The translations under genes and the position numbers were made by a program. From an uncultured Pseudomonadota bacterium (GTDB lineage: Bacteria; Myxococcota_A; UBA796; GCA-2862545), in assembly GCA_903861005.1 (NCBI GenBank), contig CAIOSP010000068.1, forward strand, positions 1-64,000: DNA of 64,000 nt. The letters run 5' to 3'. Below are positions 1 through 9,878 of this stretch, in pieces. Each line of letters opens with the position of its first letter. Position 1 is the stretch's first letter. The notes below the pieces were generated by a model, which saw nothing but the letters and a program-made list of their open reading frames with translations, was not told the origin of the DNA and searched no databases.

Positions 1-356
1 GCCGGTGCCGGTGCGGCGACGGGCGTCGCGGTCACTGCCGGCACCGCGGCGGCCGTCAGGATCGGCGCCGACGCGGCGGCCGGGATCGGCGCTTGGGGCG
101 CGACCTCGCCCGAGGCTGCGGTCAGCTCGGCGAGCAAGCCACCGACCGGCACCTCGTCCCCCTCCTCTGCCACCAGCCGACTCACGACGGCGTCGTGGAA
201 GAACTCGACCTCGATGGCGCCCTTGTGGGTCTCCACCACGGCGATGACCTGTCCACGCTTCACGACGTCGCCCGGCTTGATCAGCCAAGTCGCCAGCACT
301 CCGTGCTCCATGTCGGCACCGAGCGAGGGCATCACAAACAAGAGGGGCTCAGCCAT
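1..356 (-). CDS. Dihydrolipoamide acyltransferase (E2) N-terminus, partial
   Basis: This is the N-terminal 118 codons of an E2 component of a 2-oxo acid dehydrogenase complex; the rest lies beyond the window. A complete lipoyl domain is visible. The lipoyl-lysine is Lys45 in the motif ETHKGAIE, and the flanking Gly and Val residues match the family. After about residue 85 the chain becomes an Ala/Pro-rich flexible linker, as expected before the subunit-binding and catalytic domains. The ATG overlaps the end of the upstream E1 gene by 8 bases (ATGGCTGA), so the two are probably translationally coupled. Which oxo acid it serves (pyruvate, branched-chain acids or acetoin) cannot be settled from the lipoyl domain alone. 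Confidence 0.88.
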   Translation of the reverse strand, partial: MAEPLLFVMPSLGADMEHGVLATWLIKPGDVVKRGQVIAVVETHKGAIEVEFFHDAVVSRLVAEEGDEVPVGGLLAELTAASGEVAPQAPIPAAASAPILTAAAVPAVTATPVAAPAP

Positions 357-2348
357 CGGTGCCTCGCACCGCGCGCTGCGCCGCGGCTACGATCGCCGCG
401 ACGCTGGGCAGCGCGGCGATCTCCATGTGCCTCGCGTAAGGGACGGGCACCTCGGCGGTGCACACGCGCTCGATCGGCGCGTCCAGCTCCCAGAAAGCGA
501 GCTCACCGATGCGGGCCGCCAGCTCCGCCGACAGGCCGCCGGTGCGCCAGCCCTCGTCGACGATCACGACGCGCCGCGTGCGCGTCACGGACGCGAGCAC
601 CGTGGCGTCGTCGAGCGGCCGCAGCACACGCAGATCGATCACCTCGGCCTCAATGTGGTCGGCCGCGAGCGCCTCGGCGGCCTCCAGGGTCTTGGGCAAC
701 GAGCCGCCGTAGGTCACCAGCGTCACGTCCCGGCCGGGCCTGCGCACGGCCGCGTGGTCCAGATCGGTCGGGCCGACCATCCCCAGCTCCCCTTCGACGC
801 CGTAGAGGTTCACGTGCTCGAACAAGATCACCGGGTCCGGCTCATGCAGCGCGCTCCACAGCATGCCACGCGCGTCCTGGAGCGTGGCCGGCGCCAGCAC
901 GCGCAGGCCCGGGATGTGCGCGTACCAGCCCTCCAAGCTGTGGCTGTGCTGTGCGGCGAGCTGGCGGCCTGCGCCGGTCGCCATGCGGATCACCACCGGC
1001 ACGGACACCTGGCCGCCGGACATGTGACGCAGCGTGGCCGCGTTGTTCAGGATCTGGTCCAGCGCGAGCAGGCTGAAGTTCACCGTCATGATCTCGACGA
1101 TCGGCCGCATGCCGAGCATGGCTGCGCCCACGCCCGCGCCCACAAAGGCCGACTCCGACAGCGGCGCGTCCCGGATGCGCTCGGGGCCGTAGACGTCCCA
1201 CAGACCCTTGCTCACCGCGTAGCAGCCGCCGTAGCGCCCCACGTCCTCCCCCATCAGGAACACGCGCGGATCCGCGTCGAGCGCCTCGCGAATCGCCTCC
1301 TTGATGGCGTCCCGGAGCGCGAGCTTGCCTCCGACGCGCGCAGGCGGCGCGGGGCAGGGGGTACGGGGAGAGCACACGTCCACCAGCAACTCCGACTCGG
1401 CCTCCAGCGGCGACGCGTCGGCGAAGGCCACCGCGCGCTCCACCTCCGCGAGCGCCGACGCGTCCACAGCGGCGACCGTCGCATCGTCGATCCAGCCCAA
1501 CCCGCGCAGCCGCGTCTCCAGGTTGAGGATCGGGCAGCGCGGCTTCCACGCCTCGATCTCGGCCTTGTCCCGGTAGAGCTGCGCGTCGAACATCGAGTGG
1601 CCGCGCAGGCGGTAGGTGCGCAGCTCCAGGAAGGCCGGCCCGCCACCCTGGCGCGCCGCGGCCGCCAGGCGCGCGACCGCAGCCTCCACCGCGAACACAT
1701 CCATCCCGTCGACCACCTCGGCGGTCATGCCGTAGGCGGAGGCCTTGGTGACCAGGTCGGTCTCGGCCTCGCTGCGCGCGAGCGCCGTGCCCATGGCGTA
1801 CTGGTTGTTCTCGCACAGGAACAGCACCGGCAGCTTCCACAGCGACGCCAGGTTCATCGACTCGTGAAACTCACCCTCCGCCATCGCGCCTTCGCCGAAG
1901 AAGCACGCGGTCACCGCCGCACGACCGAGGCGCTGGTCCGCGAGGCCCATGCCGACCGCGAGCGGCAGGTGCCCCGCGACGATCGCGTTGCCCCCGAACA
2001 CGCGCAGCTTGGCGTCGAACAGGTGCATCGACCCGCCGCGTCCCTTGCAGCACCCGTCGACGCGACCGAACATCTCGGCCATGATCACGTCCATCGACAT
2101 GCCGCGGGCGAGCGCGTGACCGTGCTCACGGTAGGTGGCGAGCACGTTGTCCTCAGGCCGCAGGGCGGCGATTGCACCGACCGCGATCGCCTCCTCGCCG
2201 ATGTACAGGTGGAGGAACCCTCGGATCTTTCCCTGGCCGTAGACCTCGGCGCAGCGCTCCTCGAAGCGCCGGATGCGGACCATGTCACGGTGGCGCACGA
2301 GCGCGGCCTCCCGCGTCACCGGCACCCAGGTGGATGCGTTTGGGTCGG

Positions 2349-2352
<4 letters not shown>
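349..2352 (-). CDS. Fused E1 alpha-beta thiamine-diphosphate dehydrogenase (pyruvate/2-oxo acid type)
   Basis: This 667-residue protein joins both E1 subunits of a 2-oxo acid dehydrogenase in one chain. Residues 1 to about 320 are the alpha part. It has the YIGEEA motif near 50, the KGRGGSMH loop near 103-110 and the thiamine-diphosphate motif running from GEGAMAEG (153-160) to ENNQYAMG (181-188). A Pro-rich linker around 325-342 leads into the beta part, with the conserved GED at 368-370. E1 catalyses oxidative decarboxylation and transfers the acyl group to the E2 lipoyl arm, and the E2 gene follows directly. The start ATG overlaps the stop of the acetyl-CoA synthetase gene (ATGA). E1 alpha and beta are separate genes in most bacteria, so the fusion is notable though not unique. 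Pyruvate is the likeliest substrate, with acetoin or branched-chain acids as alternatives. Confidence 0.9.
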
Positions 2353-4145
<1,793 letters not shown>

Positions 4146-4345
4146 GGTATCCCTCGGGCGACACTCCGTACGAAAGCAAGCGACGTGCCGTGGCCCGATG
4201 GGGCTGGTCGCGCTTGTGCCGACAGCTGTCCTCCTCAAGCACCTCAGCCCCATCGGATCGCCACCGCTCCGAGAATTTGTCGGACAGGCGGAATCCTTCC
4301 CCCCGCAACCCGGAACCCTCGTTCAGAACCCCAACGAGGTGCCCC

Positions 4346-4555
4346 ATGTCGAGCCTGCTCCCCCACAACGTCCACACCTTCGACCGCGTCGCCCGAGTCC
4401 TCCTCGGCTTGGGCCTGCTCTCGCTCCTGTTCATCGGCCCCGTCCCCGGCTGGGGCCTGGCCGGGCTACTGGGCCTCGTCCTGCTGTTCACCGCCGCGGT
4501 GGGTAGCTGCCCGATCTACACGCTCCTGGGTGTCTCGACGTGGAAGCAGACCTAG
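4346..4555 (+). CDS. Small two-helix membrane protein, DUF2892 (YgaP-type) family
   Basis: This 69-residue protein has an N-terminal NVHTFDRVARVLLG segment and two hydrophobic stretches, followed by GSCPIYTLLG. This is the pattern of the DUF2892 inner-membrane family, whose members are often found beside rhodanese or redox genes. No catalytic role is established for the family. A GAGGTG ribosome-binding site lies 5 bases before the ATG. Its 3' end overlaps the start of the sigma-factor gene by 16 bases, so it is probably the first gene of that operon. The conserved Cys in the GSCP motif may matter in a redox context, but this is inference. Confidence 0.75.
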   Translation: MSSLLPHNVHTFDRVARVLLGLGLLSLLFIGPVPGWGLAGLLGLVLLFTAAVGSCPIYTLLGVSTWKQT

Positions 4556-5100
4556 AGACAGCGCTGATCCGCCGGGTCGCCGTGGGCGATCAGGGCGCGT
4601 TCGCCGAGCTGGCCGACGCCACCCACGCGGGCCTCTTTCGCTACCTCCGGTCGCTGTGTCGCAGCGACGAGGTGGCGGAGGACGCGCTGCAGGAGGTGCT
4701 GGTCGGCGTGTGGCGTGGCGCGCGCGCGTGGCGCGGCGACGTGTCGGGGCGCGTGTGGATCTATGGGATCGCGCGGCGACAGGCGGCGCGGTCCTGGCGA
4801 CGTCGCGCGGGCGAGCCCGCGGTCCCGGAGTCGCTGGAGTCGCTCGCGGTGGCCGCCGGCTTCGGCGGTGATCCGGAGCAGGCCGCGTCGGCGGTGGAAG
4901 AGAAGGAGCGGGTGAGCGCGGCGCTCGCCCGGCTGTCGGACGAAGATCGGGAGGTGATCGTGCTGCGCGACCTGGAGGGCTTCACCGGACCGGAGGCGGC
5001 CGCGCTGCTCGACGTGGACCTGGGCGCGCTCAAGAGCCGCCTGCACCGCGCGCGCCTCCGGCTGATGGCCGAGCTGCGGGAGGTGACCGATGTCGACTGA
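4540..5100 (+). CDS. ECF-family RNA polymerase sigma factor
   Basis: This 186-residue protein has the two domains of an extracytoplasmic-function sigma factor. Region 2 lies around 25-95, with the AEDALQEV helix that contacts the -10 element. Region 4 lies around 128-173 and carries LSDEDREVIVLRDLEG and the ALKSRLHRAR helix-turn-helix. It starts at a GTG inside the end of the preceding small membrane protein gene. The next gene overlaps it by 11 bases and encodes a small zinc-finger anti-sigma factor, the usual partner arrangement. It should redirect RNA polymerase to a stress regulon once released. The signal is not readable from sequence, but the downstream thioredoxin hints at redox control. 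Confidence 0.92.
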   Translation: MEADLETALIRRVAVGDQGAFAELADATHAGLFRYLRSLCRSDEVAEDALQEVLVGVWRGARAWRGDVSGRVWIYGIARRQAARSWRRRAGEPAVPESLESLAVAAGFGGDPEQAASAVEEKERVSAALARLSDEDREVIVLRDLEGFTGPEAAALLDVDLGALKSRLHRARLRLMAELREVTDVD

Positions 5101-5359
5101 ACACGACGGCCAGCGTCACGTCGCCGGGCTTTGGTGCGGAGAGGTGCTCCAGCGCCTGCCCGATCTGGTCGATGGCGCCTTGTCGGACGCCGAGCGCGCG
5201 CAGGTCGTGGCGCACGTGTCGGCTTGCGACTGGTGCGAGCGCTTTGGCGGCGCGTACAGCGCGGTGGTCGCGGCGCTGCCCAAGACCAAGGTGTCGGCGC
5301 CCGACGGCCTGATCGAGCGCCTGCGCGCGCGGCTGGCCGCGCTCCCGGCGCAGGACTGA
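5090..5359 (+). CDS. Putative zinc-finger anti-sigma factor (zf-HC2 / ZAS type)
   Basis: The 89-residue protein carries His42-x3-Cys46-x2-Cys49 (HVSACDWC), the zinc-binding core of ZAS-type anti-sigma factors, within a helical N-terminal half. No transmembrane segment follows, so it is probably a soluble cytoplasmic regulator that binds the ECF sigma factor encoded just upstream. The start codon lies inside the end of the sigma gene. ZAS proteins with this motif can be redox-sensitive, because oxidation of the cysteines expels zinc and frees the sigma factor. That fits the thioredoxin-like gene that follows, but redox sensing here is inferred from context. Confidence 0.82.
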   Translation: MSTEHDGQRHVAGLWCGEVLQRLPDLVDGALSDAERAQVVAHVSACDWCERFGGAYSAVVAALPKTKVSAPDGLIERLRARLAALPAQD

Positions 5360-5381
5360 ACGCACGGCACGGGGGGTCGTT

Positions 5382-5783
5382 TTGAACTTCGCGCTCGCCG
5401 TGCTGCTGGTGGTCGTCGTCGGGCTGGTGCTGATGTCGATCACGCAGATCCGCCTGCAGCGCGCCGCGCATCGGCAGATCGGTCGCCCGGCGCCGCCGCT
5501 GTCCGATCTGCCCGCCACGGGTGCTGCGCTCGTGTGGTTCCACAGCCCGTCGTGCGGGCCGTGCCGGGCGATGGAGCCCGCGGTCGAGGCGCTCGCGGCG
5601 GGCGGCCACACGGTGATCGCGATCGACGTGACGCTGCGGCGCGCCGACGCCTACGCGTGGTCGGTGATGGCGACGCCGACGTCGGTGTTCGTGCGCGATG
5701 GCACCATCACCGCGTCCCGCGTCGGCGCGCTCCCCAAGGCCACGCTTGAGGCGCTGCTCTCCGCCGGTGAAGCGGACGCGTAG
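5382..5783 (+). CDS. Membrane-anchored thioredoxin-like protein (CGPC)
   Basis: The 133-residue protein begins with one transmembrane segment (about residues 3-20), followed by a thioredoxin fold with the active site Cys58-Gly-Pro-Cys61 and the cis-proline region MATPTS. The signal segment should place the fold on the outer face of the inner membrane, where it would reduce or exchange disulfides. The start is a TTG preceded at 5 to 6 bases by GGGGGG. It lies 22 bases after the anti-sigma gene and is likely in the same operon. It may be part of the regulon it sits beside, or may reset the redox state of the anti-sigma factor, although the predicted topology argues against direct contact. Confidence 0.82.
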   Translation: MNFALAVLLVVVVGLVLMSITQIRLQRAAHRQIGRPAPPLSDLPATGAALVWFHSPSCGPCRAMEPAVEALAAGGHTVIAIDVTLRRADAYAWSVMATPTSVFVRDGTITASRVGALPKATLEALLSAGEADA

Positions 5784-5789
5784 AGCCGC

Positions 5790-6758
5790 TCAGACCGTCA
5801 GGACGACCGCGCCGAACGTGGTGTTGCCTGCGACGTGCGCGTGCGCGGCCTCGGCGTCGGCGAGCGGGAAGGTGGCGTCGACGATCGGCTTGAGCGTGCC
5901 GTCCTCAAAGCGCGGCCAGACGTTCGCGCGCAGGTCGGCGACCAGCGCGGCCTTGAAGTCGTCGCTGCGGCTGCGGAGCGTGCTGCCGACCACCCGCAGG
6001 CGCTTCACCAGCAGGCGCCCCAGGTCGACCTCCGCGGTGCGCCCACCCATCAGGCCGATGATCACCAGGCGACCGTCGGTCGCGAGCACGGTGAGATCGT
6101 CGGCCAGGTAGGCGCCGCCGACCGGATCGAGGATCGCGTCCACGCCGCCGGGCGCCCAGGCGCTCACCGCGCCGGTCCATTTCCCGGCGTGGCGGTTGGC
6201 GCCGCCCTCGGCACCCAGCGCGACGCAGCGCGCGATCTTGTCGTCGTCGCCCGCGGTGATGAACGCGTGGTGGCCCCAGGCGCGCGCGATCTGCACGGCG
6301 GCCGTGCCCACGCCGCTGCCGCCCGCATGCACCAGCAGGCGCGCGCCGGGCTGGTGACGCAGGCCGCCCTCGTCCATCAGGTTGAGCCAGGCGGTGGCGA
6401 ACACCTCGACCACCGCGGCCGCCTCGACGTCCGACATGCCCGATGGGATCGGCAGCACGTGGCGCGCGTTGACCACCACCTCGGACGCGTAGCCGCCGCC
6501 CGCGAGCAGCGCGCACACGCGCTCGCCCACGCGCCACGACGTCACGTCCGGCGCGACCTCGGCGATCGTCCCAGCGCACTCCAGGCCCAAGATCAGGCTG
6601 GCGCCGGGCGGGGGCGGGTAGCGGCCCTCCTTCTGGTTGAGGTCCGCGCGGTTGATGCCCGCCGCGGTCACGGCGATGCGCACGCAGCCGGGCTTGAGCG
6701 CGGGCGCGGGTACGTCGGCCAGCACACACTTGCCGTCCACCACCTGGATGGCGCGCAT
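5790..6758 (-). CDS. Zinc-less NAD(P)H quinone oxidoreductase (medium-chain dehydrogenase family)
   Basis: The 322-residue protein has a GroES-like N-terminal half with AAGINRADLNQKEGRYPPPP, typical of quinone oxidoreductases of the PIG3/QOR group. A Rossmann half carries the nucleotide-binding HAGGSGVGTAAVQ motif and ends in FPLADAEAAHAH. The cysteine ligands of zinc alcohol dehydrogenases are absent. It probably reduces quinones or reactive enones with NADPH in the cytoplasm. The start ATG shares one base with the stop codon of the upstream M28 peptidase gene, so the two form an operon. The convergent thioredoxin gene ends only 6 bases away, leaving no room for a conventional terminator. 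Confidence 0.9.
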   Translation of the reverse strand: MRAIQVVDGKCVLADVPAPALKPGCVRIAVTAAGINRADLNQKEGRYPPPPGASLILGLECAGTIAEVAPDVTSWRVGERVCALLAGGGYASEVVVNARHVLPIPSGMSDVEAAAVVEVFATAWLNLMDEGGLRHQPGARLLVHAGGSGVGTAAVQIARAWGHHAFITAGDDDKIARCVALGAEGGANRHAGKWTGAVSAWAPGGVDAILDPVGGAYLADDLTVLATDGRLVIIGLMGGRTAEVDLGRLLVKRLRVVGSTLRSRSDDFKAALVADLRANVWPRFEDGTLKPIVDATFPLADAEAAHAHVAGNTTFGAVVLTV

Positions 6759-8179
6759 CACGGCTGTGCCTGGAGCGGGCGGGTGCCGTCGAACAGCTCG
6801 GGCGTCTCGGCGAGCAGCCAGGTGAACACGGTGAGCGCGGCGGCGTTGCGACGCACCATCATCGGGTCGATCTTGTCGAGCGTGTCGGCCTCGGTGTGGT
6901 GGACGCGCCAGTAGCCGGACATGTCGTGCTCCAGGCCAAAGCCGATCGTGCCGTGCGCGAGCAGCGGACCGACGTCCGCGCCGGAGTGCCCGAGCGAGAG
7001 CTTGTCGGCGCCGAGCGGCGTCAGCAGGTCCCGCCACGGGGCGAGCGCCGACATGACCTGGGTGGCGCGGTTGGGGTCGTCGGCCTCGTCGGCGGTGTGG
7101 GCCTCGACCTGAAAGCCGAGCGGGACGCCCGCGCCGGTGTCGTCCTCGATCGCGTAGACGATGCGCTCGTTGGCGTGGGCCGCGGCGTAGGCCTTGCCGC
7201 CGGCGCCGCCGTCCTCTTCGTTGGTGAACAGCACCACGCGCACCGTGCGCCGCGGGTGGACGGGGAGGGCGGCCAGCTGATCGAGCGCGGCCATGCTCGC
7301 GACGCAGCCGGCGCCGTCGTCCTGCGCGCCCTGGCCCACGTCCCACGAGTCCAGGTGGCCGCCGATGACCACGACCTCGTTCGGGCGCTCGCGGCCGCGC
7401 AGCTCGCCCACCACGTTGAACGAGGGCGCCGTGCCCTTGTCTTCGCCGGACAGCTTGAGGTGCAGGCGCGGCGTCTTCCCGGACTCCTGCCAGCGGTGCA
7501 GGCGGGTGGCGTCCTCCAGGGTGATCGCCGCCGCGGGGATCTTGGGCACGCCGTCGGCGTAGTGGGTGCTGCCGGTGTGCGGGGTCGACAGGCTCTCCGG
7601 GCTCACCGAGCGCACCAGCACGGCCACCGCGCCCACCTTGGCCGCGGCCTCGGGGCCCGCCCAGCGGAACTTCACGGTGTCGCCGTAGGTGGTGAACGGC
7701 ACGTCGAACACGACGATCCGGCCCTTGGCCTCGGCCGCGCGGGCGGTCAGCTCGTCGAAGGACGCCACGACCAGCACGTCCGCGTCGATGCCCTCGGGCG
7801 GCGTGGCGACGGTCCAGCCCAGGCCCAGCAGCGGCAGCTGGTCGGCGACGGGCGAGAGGATGGTGCCCTGCTCCTCGCCGCGCACCCACACCGGCACGTC
7901 GACCGGCTCCAGGGTCACGGTCAAGCCGTCGTCGCGCATGCGCTCGGCGGCCCAGGTGATCGCGCGGTTCAGCGCCTCGCTCCCGGACAAGCGCGGGCCC
8001 ACGTCATCGGCCAGCTGGGTCAGCTCCCGCCATGGCTCGTCGCTCGCCAGCGACCGGCCGAGCAGGACAGCAGCCTGGGCGCGCACGTCCGGCGCGAGCG
8101 GCGGCGGCGCCGGGCGACGACCGGCCAGCGCGGTGACGGGGAGACACAACAGGAGCAGGGCGGGGAGCGAGCGGCGCAA
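6758..8179 (-). CDS. Secreted M28-family zinc metallopeptidase
   Basis: The 473-residue protein starts with a signal peptide (about residues 1-19, ending TALAG). A protease-associated domain around 120-230 precedes an M28 catalytic domain. The zinc ligands and catalytic residues appear in order: GGHLDSWD, DDGAG, NEEDGG, an acidic ED, and the late histidine in HTEADT. The layout resembles carboxypeptidase Q-type and aminopeptidase relatives. It should act outside the cytoplasm on peptides. It is the first gene of a two-gene operon with the quinone oxidoreductase. The gene diverges from the sulfatase-like gene across an 84-base gap, in which I see no clear promoter. Confidence 0.9.
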   Translation of the reverse strand: MRRSLPALLLLCLPVTALAGRRPAPPPLAPDVRAQAAVLLGRSLASDEPWRELTQLADDVGPRLSGSEALNRAITWAAERMRDDGLTVTLEPVDVPVWVRGEEQGTILSPVADQLPLLGLGWTVATPPEGIDADVLVVASFDELTARAAEAKGRIVVFDVPFTTYGDTVKFRWAGPEAAAKVGAVAVLVRSVSPESLSTPHTGSTHYADGVPKIPAAAITLEDATRLHRWQESGKTPRLHLKLSGEDKGTAPSFNVVGELRGRERPNEVVVIGGHLDSWDVGQGAQDDGAGCVASMAALDQLAALPVHPRRTVRVVLFTNEEDGGAGGKAYAAAHANERIVYAIEDDTGAGVPLGFQVEAHTADEADDPNRATQVMSALAPWRDLLTPLGADKLSLGHSGADVGPLLAHGTIGFGLEHDMSGYWRVHHTEADTLDKIDPMMVRRNAAALTVFTWLLAETPELFDGTRPLQAQP

Positions 8180-8263
8180 GCAGCCTCCAGAGGGAGTCGC
8201 CCGTAGCGGGTGGGCCGAGGTGCGGCACCTGGATCCACGCTATGGGCGGCCCACGGAGCTGCG

Positions 8264-9874
8264 ATGGAGCGCTGGACGCCGCGCGAGCGACATGGGTTCG
8301 TGTTCGGGACGGCAGCGCGCTGGGGCGCGCTGGTCGGCGCCTCCGAGGGCGCGTGGGTCCTGGTGGGTCCGCACGCGCCGGTCGCGCTGGGCGCCAAGCT
8401 CACGCTGGGGCTGGTGTCGGTGGCGCTCTCGGCGGGCGTCGCGGCGGTCTTGTCGGTGCTGGCGGGCCCGTTTGGTGACGACACGGTGCGCGGCGTCTCC
8501 CGGCAGGTGGCGCTCGCGCTCGCGGCCCTGACGGCGCTGCTGGTCTGGGAGCGCTTTGGGTGGGCGCTGGCGGACGCGTCGCGCGGGGCGGCGCTCGCCT
8601 GGGCGCTGGCGCCGACCGTGGTCGCGGGCGGCGTCTACGGGCTGCTCGCGCGCCGCGCCGAGGCGATGCGCGCGGCGGGTGCGCGCCGTGGCGGGCTCGC
8701 GAGCGCGGGGATCGCGGTGGTCATCCTGGCGGTCGCGGCCTTGGCGTCGCCGCCGACGCACGCCCTTGGGCCGTCCGCGCTGCTCATCACCACCGAGGGC
8801 CTGCGCGCTGAGGACGTCGGCAAGGGCGTCTACCCGCACGTCGACCGGCTCGCGAAGGAGGCGACGACCTTCACGCAGGCCGTCACGCCGTCCACGTCGA
8901 CCGCGGTCGCGCACGCGGCGCTGTGGACGGACCGCCACCCGCTGACGCTTCCGATGGTGCGCGACGATCAGCCGCTCCCGGCCGACGCGGCGACGCTGGC
9001 CGAGGCCGCGCGCCCCACGGCCACGACCGCCGCGTTTGTGTCGACCACCGCGCTCTCGGACGTCGGGCTGGACCGAGGCTTTGACGTGTTCGACGACAGC
9101 TTTACGCCGCTGCCCGGCCTGGATCGGCTCGCGCTGGTGCGCTGGGCGCGCGGGGTCGCTTGGCTGCGTCGCCCGCCGACCGACACCGCAGAGGCCGCGG
9201 CGGCCTGGCTCGTCGCACACCGGGACGGCCGGTTCTTGTTGTGGGTCCACCTTGCGCTCCCGCCGTCGTCCGTGCGGGATGGCCGGGATCAGGCCTCGCT
9301 GGATGCAGCGATCGGGGAAGTGCTCGACGCGCTGGGCCCCGCCGCCGATCGCACCTTCGTCGCGGTGGTCGGCGTGCGCGGCGCGCGCCGCACGCCGGGC
9401 GCGACGCCGTGGGCGGGCTTGGCGGACGACGTGGTGCGCGTGCCGATGATCGTGCGCGCGCCGAACGCGACGCCGTCCAAGGTGGACGCGCAGGCGTCGA
9501 TCTTGCGCGTCACGACTGAGCTGGCCGCGTCGGGCGGATGGACGCTCCCCGGAGACGCAGGCGCCGCGAAGCCAACCGACGCGGCGTCGCTGGCGACGAC
9601 GGTGCTGGGGGACGACGGCGTCGGGCACGCGCGGCTCGCGTTGCGGCAGCTCGACCTCAAGCTGATCGTGGACCCGGACAGCAAGGACGCGTCCTACTAC
9701 GACCTCACCCTCGACCCCGGCGAGACCACCGACCGCTCCGGGACGGCGCCTGAGTTCGTGCTCAAGGCCCGGATGTCGTTGGCGCCCGAGCTTGCGGCGC
9801 TCACCCGCGCGCGCGAGGTTGCGTCCCTGGGTTCGTGGCGTGCTCGCCGTCTGCGCGCGCTGGCCGAGGAGTAG
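8264..9874 (+). CDS. Sulfatase/alkaline-phosphatase-fold membrane protein, apparently degenerate
   Basis: The 536-residue protein has about four or five N-terminal transmembrane segments (to roughly residue 160), then a domain resembling sulfatases. ALLITTEGLRAEDVG aligns with the usual LLITIDTLRADHLG, then PHVDRLAKEATTFTQAV, then PSTSTAVAHAALWT where the formylglycine motif is expected, and later LGDDGVGHARLAL and YDLTLDPGET. The metal-binding Asp of the first motif is replaced and the nucleophile motif lacks the Cys/Ser-x-Pro-Ser-Arg pattern. The protein may therefore be a non-catalytic or altered member. A function in envelope polymer modification is possible but unproven. The stop codon is 4 bases before xseA. 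I chose the ATG preceding MERWTPRER. Confidence 0.62.
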   Translation: MERWTPRERHGFVFGTAARWGALVGASEGAWVLVGPHAPVALGAKLTLGLVSVALSAGVAAVLSVLAGPFGDDTVRGVSRQVALALAALTALLVWERFGWALADASRGAALAWALAPTVVAGGVYGLLARRAEAMRAAGARRGGLASAGIAVVILAVAALASPPTHALGPSALLITTEGLRAEDVGKGVYPHVDRLAKEATTFTQAVTPSTSTAVAHAALWTDRHPLTLPMVRDDQPLPADAATLAEAARPTATTAAFVSTTALSDVGLDRGFDVFDDSFTPLPGLDRLALVRWARGVAWLRRPPTDTAEAAAAWLVAHRDGRFLLWVHLALPPSSVRDGRDQASLDAAIGEVLDALGPAADRTFVAVVGVRGARRTPGATPWAGLADDVVRVPMIVRAPNATPSKVDAQASILRVTTELAASGGWTLPGDAGAAKPTDAASLATTVLGDDGVGHARLALRQLDLKLIVDPDSKDASYYDLTLDPGETTDRSGTAPEFVLKARMSLAPELAALTRAREVASLGSWRARRLRALAEE

Positions 9875-9878
9875 TCGC

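Noticed and set aside
4312-4317. GGAACC as a possible ECF -35 element in front of the sigma operon
   Set aside because: It would place the transcript start at about the ATG of the DUF2892 gene, leaving no ribosome-binding site, and no matching -10 element is evident.
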